Shown here: positions 1 to 5,004 of the stretch, piece by piece
Layout of the letters: the number at the start of each line of letters is the position of its first letter
Position numbering within the stretch: position 1 is the stretch's first letter
Assembly: GCA_002328465.1 (NCBI GenBank)
Contig: DCUE01000054.1
Span: forward strand, 6,187 to 11,190
DNA: 5,004 nt
Reading direction: 5' to 3'
Origin: Candidatus Dojkabacteria bacterium UBA2222
Lineage (GTDB): Bacteria; Patescibacteriota; Dojkabacteria; SC72
Translations under genes and position numbers: made by a program
The notes under the pieces: model-generated
Databases searched by the model: none
What the model was told of the DNA's origin: nothing
Seen by the model: the letters and a program-made list of their open reading frames with translations, nothing else

Positions 1-626
1 CCTTTAGACTCAGAAAGTATTTTGGCCGCTTCAGAAAGTTTTATAGATGCATCTTTCTCTCCCTCTGCTTTAATTATTCTCGCCTTCTTATCTCTTTCCG
101 CTTCTGCCTGTTGTGCCATAGCTCTTTTCATATCAGCAGGGATTTCAATATTCTGAATCTCTACTGCTGAGATATCTACTCCCCAGTTTTCTGCAGCAAC
201 ATCGACAATACTCTTTATCTCCTCTGCTATAGTTTTTCTCTGAGAGAGCAACTCATCTAACTTTACACTTCCTACAACATCTCTAAGAGCTGTTTGTGAT
301 TTTGCTGATATCTGATTTCTAAAATTTTGGACTTTAAATATTGCAATAGATGGTTTCACAACCTTAAATCTAACAATACCATCTATTACACAAGACACAT
401 TATCAAGGGTAATTGTCTCCTGATTAGGAATATCCATAACTTGTTCCCTGATATCGACTCTTTGAACTGTTTCAATATACGGAATTACTATATTAAGACC
501 AGGATATAGCTGTCTGGAGTACTTTCCTAATGTAAGAACTAAACCTTGAAAACCCTCTGGTATTATCCTTATACCTGCGAATAGGGTAATGATAGAGACG
601 ATTATGAGAATAATAAAGAATTCCAT
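1..626 (-). CDS. SPFH/band 7 (slipin/stomatin-like) membrane protein, C-terminus cut off by window edge
   Basis: This is a slipin/stomatin-type SPFH protein. Such proteins form ring-shaped oligomers on the membrane and are thought to organise microdomains or regulate partner proteases. Seen: 208 complete codons from an ATG at 624-626, running off the window start. Residues 4-20 are one hydrophobic segment (IILIIVSIITLFAG). The SPFH domain follows from about residue 22 (IPEGFQGLVLTLGKY, PGLNIVIPYIETV, REQVMDIPNQETITLDNV). The conserved slipin stretch LRDVVGSVKLDELLSQR is at 114-130, WGVDISAVEIQNIEIP at 148-163, and a charged Ala/Glu/Lys helix, probably a coiled coil, begins near 165. Family members are usually about 250-320 residues, so roughly the last fifth to third is missing. 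In many bacteria a slipin sits beside an NfeD protein; any such gene would lie outside the window. No Shine-Dalgarno sequence precedes the ATG, which is chosen because it places the membrane anchor at the N-terminus. The gene diverges from the HAD gene at 713. Family assignment is firm; the specific role is not known. Confidence 0.93.
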   Translation of the reverse strand, partial: MEFFIILIIVSIITLFAGIRIIPEGFQGLVLTLGKYSRQLYPGLNIVIPYIETVQRVDIREQVMDIPNQETITLDNVSCVIDGIVRFKVVKPSIAIFKVQNFRNQISAKSQTALRDVVGSVKLDELLSQRKTIAEEIKSIVDVAAENWGVDISAVEIQNIEIPADMKRAMAQQAEAERDKKARIIKAEGEKDASIKLSEAAKILSESK

Positions 627-656
627 ATTAATAGTTTTAAAATTAATATATTCAAC

Positions 657-673
657 ATATTATACAATAATAT
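657..673. repeat. Perfect 7-bp inverted repeat in the divergent promoter region
   Basis: ATATTAT, then ACA, then ATAATAT forms a perfect dyad. It contains the minus-strand TATAAT box of the slipin gene and ends one base before the plus-strand -35 box of the HAD gene. Its position would suit an operator acting on both promoters. The sequence is pure A/T apart from one C, and such dyads arise easily by chance in a region this AT-rich, so regulatory function is a guess. Confidence 0.3.
659..664 (-). promoter_or_regulatory. Putative -10 box for the slipin gene
   Basis: The minus strand reads TATAAT, the exact sigma70-type -10 consensus, 32 bases before the ATG. A start point about 7 bases downstream would give a leader of roughly 26 bases with no Shine-Dalgarno sequence. 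No well-spaced -35 is seen: the best match, TTGCAG (685-690 on the minus strand), is 20 bases away, which is longer than normal. That -35 region overlaps the promoter of the divergent HAD gene. Confidence 0.45.
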
Positions 674-674
674 T

Positions 675-703
675 TTGAACTATTCTGCAATTTTATATAC
701 AAT
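675..703 (+). promoter_or_regulatory. Sigma70-type promoter for the HAD gene (near-leaderless)
   Basis: The -35 box is TTGAAC (675-680) and the -10 box is TACAAT (698-703), separated by the optimal 17 bases. The ATG at 713 comes only 9 bases after the -10 box, so transcription should begin about 3 bases before, or at, the start codon. Those bases (TACCCAATT) contain no Shine-Dalgarno sequence. Taken together this predicts a leaderless or nearly leaderless mRNA. Confidence 0.6.
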
Positions 704-712
704 TACCCAATT

Positions 713-1477
713 ATGGATTTAAAAATTAAAAACTTCTTCAAAAACAATAAAATTGAGAATGTTCTCTTTGATATGGATAATACATTGATGGATACCGATA
801 TCTATTACCAAGAGAATATGATTAATACAACACAAGAAGTTGTTGAAATTACCTTAAACATACCAGAAGAGAAACAGGTTGAAATGGCGAAGGAGATATA
901 TTCTTTTGCAAGAAAAATATTCATTGAAAATGGATTGCCAGTTTTAATCGATAACAGAACCAAAGAGGTAATTGAAGCATATTTTAAAACATACAATATC
1001 CTCTATGATGAGGAGAAAATTAGCAACCATATTAAACAATCTTACAAAGATTTCTATAAAACAGCTCCTTTGATATTTCCCTCTACACTAGACAAATTAC
1101 ATTCGATAAATGAACTTGGTATTAAAATTGGAGTCTATTCTCATGCTCAGCATGATTGGACTGAGATAAAGATTGAGAAGATTAAGGATGAGTATAAAAA
1201 GAAATATAATAAAGAAATTGTTTTACCCTTCTTTACAACGGAGATTACAAATCTTAAAGATTATCAAGGATGGAAGAAAGCGGGAGAGTATCATAGTTTT
1301 ATATTACAAAATACTCTAGTAGTAGGTGATAGTTTAACATCCGATATATATCCAGCAATAGAAGCAGGATATATGCATTTGATATACCTATCACATGGGA
1401 GAGAAGTTCCGGAATTTAAGACAATTAGTAAGGTATACATAACAAATGATATATCTACTCTCTTTAGTTTTCTTTAA
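713..1477 (+). CDS. HAD-superfamily hydrolase (phosphatase-like), complete
   Basis: A 254-residue protein of the haloacid dehalogenase superfamily, whose members mostly remove phosphate from small metabolites through an aspartyl-phosphate intermediate with Mg2+. All four motifs are visible. Motif I is DMDNTLMDTD, with nucleophile Asp20 and acid/base Asp22. Residues 30-115 or so are a mostly helical insert fitting a C1 cap. Motif II is Ser143 in IGVYSHA. Motif III is a lysine in GWKKAGE (Lys188 or Lys189). Motif IV is GDSLTSD at 205-211, with Asp206 and Asp211 as metal ligands. An intact catalytic set implies an active enzyme, probably cytosolic since no signal peptide or membrane segment is seen. 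The substrate cannot be read from the sequence; phosphoglycolate phosphatase-like or nucleotidase activity is possible. The gene stands alone on its strand, with its own promoter, and its stop codon overlaps that of the converging flavoprotein gene. Confidence 0.92.
   Translation: MDLKIKNFFKNNKIENVLFDMDNTLMDTDIYYQENMINTTQEVVEITLNIPEEKQVEMAKEIYSFARKIFIENGLPVLIDNRTKEVIEAYFKTYNILYDEEKISNHIKQSYKDFYKTAPLIFPSTLDKLHSINELGIKIGVYSHAQHDWTEIKIEKIKDEYKKKYNKEIVLPFFTTEITNLKDYQGWKKAGEYHSFILQNTLVVGDSLTSDIYPAIEAGYMHLIYLSHGREVPEFKTISKVYITNDISTLFSFL
1474..1477. other. Shared TTAA: overlapping stop codons of convergent genes
   Basis: The plus-strand HAD gene ends in TAA at 1475-1477. The minus-strand flavoprotein gene ends in TAA read from 1476 back to 1474. 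The palindrome TTAA therefore supplies both stops, and the two coding regions overlap by 4 bases. There is no intergenic space for a terminator, and I see no clear GC-rich hairpin with a T-run nearby. Confidence 0.95.
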
Positions 1478-2811
1478 GACATCCCTCTACCTGCCATAAT
1501 ACCTGTTACTGCAGCACCAGTTATTGAGCCTGATAATCCAGCTGCATCTCCTGCAACAAATAGGCCCTTCACTGATGTTTCTAATGATTTTGAAGTTTGA
1601 ATTTTTGATGATCTGAATTTGACTTCTGGTGCATAGAGTAAAGTAGAACCAGCATTTATTCCTGGCATTACTTTATCTAATATCTCTAATCCTTCAACAA
1701 TGTTTAATACAATCCTATGAGGTAAACCCATTGAAATATCACCTGGTACAACATCCTCTAGGGATGGTTCTACAAACGATTTCTCTAATCTGGACCATGT
1801 ACTCCTTCTACCATCTCGTAAGTCGTATAGACTCTGTAACAAAGGTTTTCCTCCACCCAAAAGAGATGTTAATTCTGCAACAGATTTAGCATATGCTATA
1901 GAATTTTCAAGAGGTTCTTTTAGATTAACTTCACATAGGAAAGCAAAGTTAGAATTCTTACTATCGTGATCTGAATTTGAATGACCATTTACACATACAT
2001 AGCTATCATACTTCTCAATAGAAACTAACCCATTTGGACAGCTACAGAAAGTTCTAACAATATCCTGGTATGTTTTTGTTCTTACCCTATATACAGTCTC
2101 ATACAGTGTTTCAGCCTGTCTTTTCATAATAGAGGAGGGGAATTCGACTCTAACGCCAACCTCTACCTTGTCATATATATACTTAATACCATACTTATCT
2201 GCTAATTTTTGTAACCATCTGGCATTTATTCTCCCTGGAGCAAGTAAAACTTTTGAAGCATATATCTTCTTGCCCTTATCAGTTGCCACTCCTTTTACAA
2301 TATTCTTTGTAACTAGAACATCCTCAATATTTGTACAATCTAATATCTCAACTCCATTGGAAAGTAAATACTCTTGGAAATTTTTAACAAAAAGTTTTAA
2401 TTTATCAGTACCAACATGTCGTGCCTTTCTTAATACTAATTCTATATCATTTGTTTCAGCCTCCTGTATTAACTCTTTAAGCTCTTCTGTTTCTTTAGGA
2501 TAATATTCTGAATCTACTCCGAAATCATTAAATATTGTATCAACATAGTCTAAGATTTTCTGATATTGGAATTTTGAAATTAAATTGAAAGCTTTCTCAT
2601 GAGAAAGATTCGCTGTTAAAGTAAGCTTACCATCAGAGTAGGTACCCGCTCCACCAATACCAACCATTACCTCAGAAGCTTTTCTTTTTTCAATCCTCTT
2701 TCCCAAGTCTACCAAAGCAATACTACTTTTAGGGTTTTTCTTTAAAAGTTCGTAGGATGCAAACAAACCAGCAGGACCAGCACCAACTATTAAATAGTCA
2801 TACTTTTTCAT
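1474..2811 (-). CDS. FAD-dependent dehydrogenase of the COG2509 type, complete
   Basis: A 445-residue flavoprotein resembling the widely distributed but uncharacterised COG2509 group of FAD-dependent dehydrogenases. The N-terminal Rossmann fold is clear: YDYLIVGAGPAG gives the GxGxxG dinucleotide motif at residues 10-15, and Asp35 in ALVDLG is placed to bind the FAD ribose. The group's glycine-rich loop follows at 51-62 (GIGGAGTYSDGK). A second FAD contact is GLFVAGDAAG at 416-425, with GD at 421-422, followed by the Gly/Ala-rich last helix. FCSCP at 255-259 holds a Cys-x-Cys pair (256, 258) in a position where relatives usually have a similar Cys-rich turn. No signal peptide or membrane segment is seen, so it is likely cytosolic. 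The substrate is unknown; reduction or oxidation of an isoprenoid- or quinone-like molecule is one guess from distant homologues. The gene starts 60 bases after the ABC-F stop and has its own candidate promoter. No Shine-Dalgarno sequence is present; the ATG at 2809-2811 fits because the Rossmann strand begins immediately. Confidence 0.9.
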   Translation of the reverse strand: MKKYDYLIVGAGPAGLFASYELLKKNPKSSIALVDLGKRIEKRKASEVMVGIGGAGTYSDGKLTLTANLSHEKAFNLISKFQYQKILDYVDTIFNDFGVDSEYYPKETEELKELIQEAETNDIELVLRKARHVGTDKLKLFVKNFQEYLLSNGVEILDCTNIEDVLVTKNIVKGVATDKGKKIYASKVLLAPGRINARWLQKLADKYGIKYIYDKVEVGVRVEFPSSIMKRQAETLYETVYRVRTKTYQDIVRTFCSCPNGLVSIEKYDSYVCVNGHSNSDHDSKNSNFAFLCEVNLKEPLENSIAYAKSVAELTSLLGGGKPLLQSLYDLRDGRRSTWSRLEKSFVEPSLEDVVPGDISMGLPHRIVLNIVEGLEILDKVMPGINAGSTLLYAPEVKFRSSKIQTSKSLETSVKGLFVAGDAAGLSGSITGAAVTGIMAGRGMS

Positions 2812-2837
2812 ATTAAGATTGTTCTAATTTACATATT

Positions 2838-2866
2838 AATATAGAAGAGTTCTGATATATATTCAA
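2838..2866 (-). promoter_or_regulatory. Sigma70-type promoter for the flavoprotein gene
   Basis: On the minus strand, TTGAAT (2861-2866) and TATATT (2838-2843) are separated by 17 bases. The predicted start is about 20 bases before the ATG. The -35 box begins only 6 bases past the ABC-F stop codon, so the 60-base gap between the two genes is almost filled by this promoter and leader. It would allow transcription independent of ABC-F, although read-through from ABC-F is likely since no terminator is seen. Confidence 0.55.
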
Positions 2867-2871
2867 GAAGT

Positions 2872-4380
2872 TTAAATTATTCCAACTCTTTCAATATACT
2901 CTTCCTTGTAATATCCGAACTTTTCATCTGGCATAAGTAAAACTTTATCTATATCTAACTTTCTAACAAATTCAGGTTGATGACTAACAATTAATATCGT
3001 TCCCTTGTACTCCCTTAATGCAGACAGGAGAACACTTTGAGAATCGGAATCTAAATATGTAGTAGGTTCATCTAAAACCAATACATTATGTTTGTTTGCA
3101 AACAGTTTAGCTAATGCTAATCTGGTTTTCTCTCCCCCAGATAAAGTTTTAATCTTTTGATTAACCATATCTCCAATTAAAAGAAATCTACCTAAAAAAG
3201 CTCTTCTATCGATGTCTCCCCAATTAAGACCATATATATTTTCCAATACAGTTTGATTGTAATCTAGACCCTCGTATTCTTGAGAGTAGTATCCAACATC
3301 TGTACCCTTACCCCATTTATACTTTCCTTTACTTTGTTTTAATTTACCAACCAAAATTTTTAATAGAGTAGTTTTCCCTACACCATTCTTACCAATGATT
3401 ACAACTCTTTCTTTTTTCTCAACTTCAAAAGAGATATCTTTCAAAACAGGAACTCCCTTTACATACTCTTTTGATATATGTTCTACAGTTAATATATTCC
3501 TTCCACAATTATGAGGAACTGGAATCTCAATCTTCATTTTCTTACTTTTTATTAACTCCTTTGAAATAGATAGTGCCTTACCCTTTTCAATCTCAGCCTG
3601 TTCGAATTTTCTTGCAGCCTTCTTCTTTTCTTTAGAGCTTCCTCTACCTGAAAGAATCTTTGCACTCTCATATATTCTTTTTGCTTTCCTTTCTTGAGCC
3701 TTCAAAGTCTTATGTAATAACTCATCTTTTAGAGATATCTGTTTTAAGAAATCTTCATAGTTTCCTCTATATACTTCTACATTATGCTTAATATCATTTA
3801 GATACCAGATCTTTGATATCCCTTTATTCATCAACCTAATGTCGTGGGAAACAACTATAACAGATCGAGGATAGTTAACTAGATATCCCATTAGCCATTG
3901 CGTAGAGGGAATATCCAAAAAATTTGTTGGTTCATCTAATATTAGGATATTAGAATTCTCAAACAGAACTCTTATTAATTCAACTTTAATCTTTTGTCCT
4001 CCAGAAAGTTCAGTTAAGATAGAATCTGAGGTTTTACCACTCATATTCATATTGTTTAACATCTTGTTTATATTCCACTCCTCTATATCTAAACCCCTTT
4101 CTAGAATTAAATATTCTCCAATAGTAAGATTTTTATGTGATAAAATATCATTAACAATCTCCTTATGAATCTCTTGAGAAAGGTATGAAAGCTTTCCACT
4201 AAAGCGAATATCTCCCAAATCTGGTTCTTCTTGTTTCGCTATTATTTTTAACAAAGTTGATTTTCCTGCACCATTAACACCAACAAGCCCTATTTTTTCA
4301 TTTGGACCAACAAACAGATTTATATCTTTTAATATTTCTTTCCCTCCTTTTGAGATGGAAATTGATTGTATATTTAACAT
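2872..4380 (-). CDS. ABC-F family ATPase (ribosome-associated type), complete
   Basis: A 502-residue protein with two ABC ATPase domains and no membrane domain, the layout of the ABC-F family. Characterised members (EttA, Uup, YbiT, the Vga/Msr resistance proteins) bind the ribosomal E site and modulate translation or dislodge antibiotics. Domain 1 has Walker A GVNGAGKST at 34-42, signature LSGGQ at 125-129, Walker B ILILDE ending at Glu150, and His179 of the H-loop. Domain 2 has GKNGVGKTT at 330-338, LSGGE at 413-417, VLVLDE ending at Glu438, and His467. Both sites look catalytically complete. Residues about 212-290 form the Lys/Glu-rich helical linker that in this family reaches the peptidyl-transferase centre. 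At 502 residues it is shorter than EttA (about 555) and Uup (about 635), and it has no C-terminal extension. Assignment to a translation factor versus a resistance protein cannot be made from this sequence. It is divergent from the exported protein gene at 4466 and upstream of the flavoprotein gene. Confidence 0.94.
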   Translation of the reverse strand: MLNIQSISISKGGKEILKDINLFVGPNEKIGLVGVNGAGKSTLLKIIAKQEEPDLGDIRFSGKLSYLSQEIHKEIVNDILSHKNLTIGEYLILERGLDIEEWNINKMLNNMNMSGKTSDSILTELSGGQKIKVELIRVLFENSNILILDEPTNFLDIPSTQWLMGYLVNYPRSVIVVSHDIRLMNKGISKIWYLNDIKHNVEVYRGNYEDFLKQISLKDELLHKTLKAQERKAKRIYESAKILSGRGSSKEKKKAARKFEQAEIEKGKALSISKELIKSKKMKIEIPVPHNCGRNILTVEHISKEYVKGVPVLKDISFEVEKKERVVIIGKNGVGKTTLLKILVGKLKQSKGKYKWGKGTDVGYYSQEYEGLDYNQTVLENIYGLNWGDIDRRAFLGRFLLIGDMVNQKIKTLSGGEKTRLALAKLFANKHNVLVLDEPTTYLDSDSQSVLLSALREYKGTILIVSHQPEFVRKLDIDKVLLMPDEKFGYYKEEYIERVGII

Positions 4381-4388
4381 ACCTCACG

Positions 4389-4397
4389 ATTATATCA
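4389..4397 (-). promoter_or_regulatory. Extended -10 promoter for the ABC-F gene (near-leaderless)
   Basis: The minus strand reads TGATATAAT, a consensus -10 box carrying the TGn extension that can substitute for a good -35; upstream there is only A-rich sequence with no clear -35. Eight bases (CGTGAGGT) separate the box from the ATG at 4378-4380, so the transcript should begin about 2 bases before the start codon. The GAGGT touching the ATG resembles a Shine-Dalgarno core but has no spacing and would be mostly outside the mRNA. Confidence 0.6.
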
Positions 4398-4448
4398 TCT
4401 ACTATTGTCTTTTTTATTAATTCAATGTTAAATATATAGATAACTTTT

Positions 4449-4458
4449 TATATATATT
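4449..4458 (+). promoter_or_regulatory. Candidate -10 region for the DUF5667-type gene
   Basis: The run TATATATATT offers overlapping -10 matches, the last being TATATT at 4453-4458, which ends 7 bases before the ATG. No convincing -35 is seen at 16-18 bases upstream. No Shine-Dalgarno sequence occurs before the ATG (TCCAAAA). As with the HAD and ABC-F genes, a leaderless start is predicted, though the low-complexity A/T sequence makes this the weakest of the three. Confidence 0.4.
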
Positions 4459-4465
4459 TCCAAAA

Positions 4466-5004
4466 ATGAAAAAACTTCTATTTGCCCTAACTGCTTTAGC
4501 TGTATTGCTGATTCCAGCTGCAGTATTTGCACAAGAGGAAGGTGAAATTGAAGAGCCAAAATTAATTACGGCTCCTGTTGAAGAGGAAGAAGAGAGTACG
4601 GAGGAGGTTACAGATCCTACTAAACCTCTATATTTCTTTACAACCCTTTTAGAAGAGATTGATGTTTTCTTTACCTTTGATGATGATATAAAAATAGAAA
4701 AGAGATTAGAGTATGCTGAAAAAAGAATTTCTGAAATGGCATTAATGGCAGAGCAGGGGAATGAAGCAGAGCTTGAAAAGGTTAGAGCTAGGTATGAGAG
4801 ACAAATTGCACAGGCGTTAAAGATTGCAAATAAGCATTCTGAAATGGCACAAGAGAAAGCAGAGAAGATAGAGGCACAGAGAGCAAAACACTTAGAAGTT
4901 TTAGGTAAGGTTTACAACCAAGTTCCAGAGGAAGCTAAGCCAAGTATTGAGAAGGTGATAGAAAAGACCAATGCAAGATATGAGAAAGATAAAGCAGAGA
5001 GACA
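4466..5004 (+). CDS. Exported acidic helical protein with DUF5667-like domain, C-terminus cut off by window edge
   Basis: The ATG at 4466-4468 opens a frame of 179 complete codons with no stop before the window end. Residues 1-22 are a classic signal peptide: two lysines, a hydrophobic core (LLFALTALAVLLIPAA) and a likely signal peptidase I site after VFA22. The next stretch, 24-50, is very acidic (13 Asp/Glu, one Lys) and probably a flexible linker. PLYFFTTLLEEIDVFFTFDDD at 54-74 followed by LEYAEKRISEM at 81-91 matches the pattern I know for DUF5667. Helices continue, with LEVLGKVYNQVPEEAKPSIEKVIEK at 143-167 typical of the family's second half. From about 75 on the protein is rich in Ala, Glu, Lys and Arg, suggesting helical bundles or a coiled coil. 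It should act outside the cytoplasmic membrane. DUF5667 proteins are often seen in CPR bacteria and have no established function. No Shine-Dalgarno sequence is seen, and the signal peptide decides the start. Confidence 0.85.
   Translation, partial: MKKLLFALTALAVLLIPAAVFAQEEGEIEEPKLITAPVEEEEESTEEVTDPTKPLYFFTTLLEEIDVFFTFDDDIKIEKRLEYAEKRISEMALMAEQGNEAELEKVRARYERQIAQALKIANKHSEMAQEKAEKIEAQRAKHLEVLGKVYNQVPEEAKPSIEKVIEKTNARYEKDKAER

Noticed and set aside
327..509. A 60-residue plus-strand open frame inside the slipin gene
   Set aside because: It is antisense to the strongly conserved SPFH coding sequence, has Asn/Tyr/Ile-rich composition with no recognisable domain, and no promoter or ribosome binding site of its own.
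805..996. A 63-residue minus-strand open frame inside the HAD gene
   Set aside because: It lies opposite the HAD cap region. Its hydrophobic look comes from the complement of Glu/Lys-rich codons, and there is no initiation signal or family match.
2168..2503. A 111-residue plus-strand open frame antisense to the flavoprotein gene
   Set aside because: The opposite strand encodes a clear conserved flavoprotein. The Ser/Phe/Leu-rich translation is what an antisense frame gives in AT-rich coding DNA, and no domain is recognisable.
2833..2842. Palindrome ATATTAATAT in the gap between ABC-F and the flavoprotein gene
   Set aside because: It is only 10 bases, all A/T, and is explained by the overlapping TATATT -10 box; such palindromes are expected by chance here.
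2812..2871. Possible intrinsic terminator for the ABC-F gene
   Set aside because: I found no GC-containing stem followed by a T-run on the minus strand; the gap is occupied by the promoter of the next gene.
4381..4385. GAGGT on the minus strand as a Shine-Dalgarno for the ABC-F gene
   Set aside because: It touches the ATG with no spacer instead of the usual 5-9 bases, and most of it would lie upstream of the predicted transcription start.
1..5004. Recoded UGA (as in some CPR lineages), CRISPR, tRNA, insertion sequence or defence system
   Set aside because: No in-frame TGA is needed in any gene and all seen stops are TAA. No spaced direct repeats, cloverleaf, transposase or terminal inverted repeats were found, and the genes are ordinary chromosomal families.

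Overview
This is an AT-rich, very compact bacterial chromosome segment. It holds three complete genes and two that run off the window edges. The three intergenic gaps (627-712, 2812-2871, 4381-4465) total 231 bases, so about 95% of the window is coding. All reading frames use the standard code: the three visible stops are TAA, tryptophan is TGG, and no in-frame TGA occurs. The A/T-rich codon use, the tight packing, the lack of Shine-Dalgarno sequences and especially an exported DUF5667-type protein suggest a small-genome bacterium, possibly of the Candidate Phyla Radiation (Patescibacteria). That placement is an inference; no rRNA or ribosomal protein gene is present to test it.

Layout from left to right. 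A membrane-anchored SPFH/band 7 (slipin/stomatin-like) gene on the minus strand (1-626, C-terminus cut off) diverges from a HAD-superfamily hydrolase on the plus strand (713-1477). The hydrolase converges with a COG2509-type FAD-dependent dehydrogenase on the minus strand (1474-2811), and their stop codons share one TTAA palindrome. Upstream on the same strand is an ABC-F ATPase (2872-4380). It diverges from an exported, acidic, helical DUF5667-type protein on the plus strand (4466 to the window end, C-terminus cut off).

I see no operon of obviously cooperating functions. The neighbours are a membrane-organising scaffold, a small-molecule phosphatase-like enzyme, an orphan flavoprotein, a probable translation factor and an envelope protein. 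Each transcription unit has a plausible sigma70-type promoter of its own. At three of the five starts the -10 box lies only 7-9 bases from the ATG, suggesting leaderless or nearly leaderless mRNAs. No correctly spaced ribosome binding site is seen at any start.

I found no mobile element, CRISPR array, tRNA, rRNA or clear intrinsic terminator, and no convincing new multi-gene system. The observations most worth checking are the start-site architecture, the tail-to-tail stop overlap and the two poorly characterised families (COG2509 and DUF5667).
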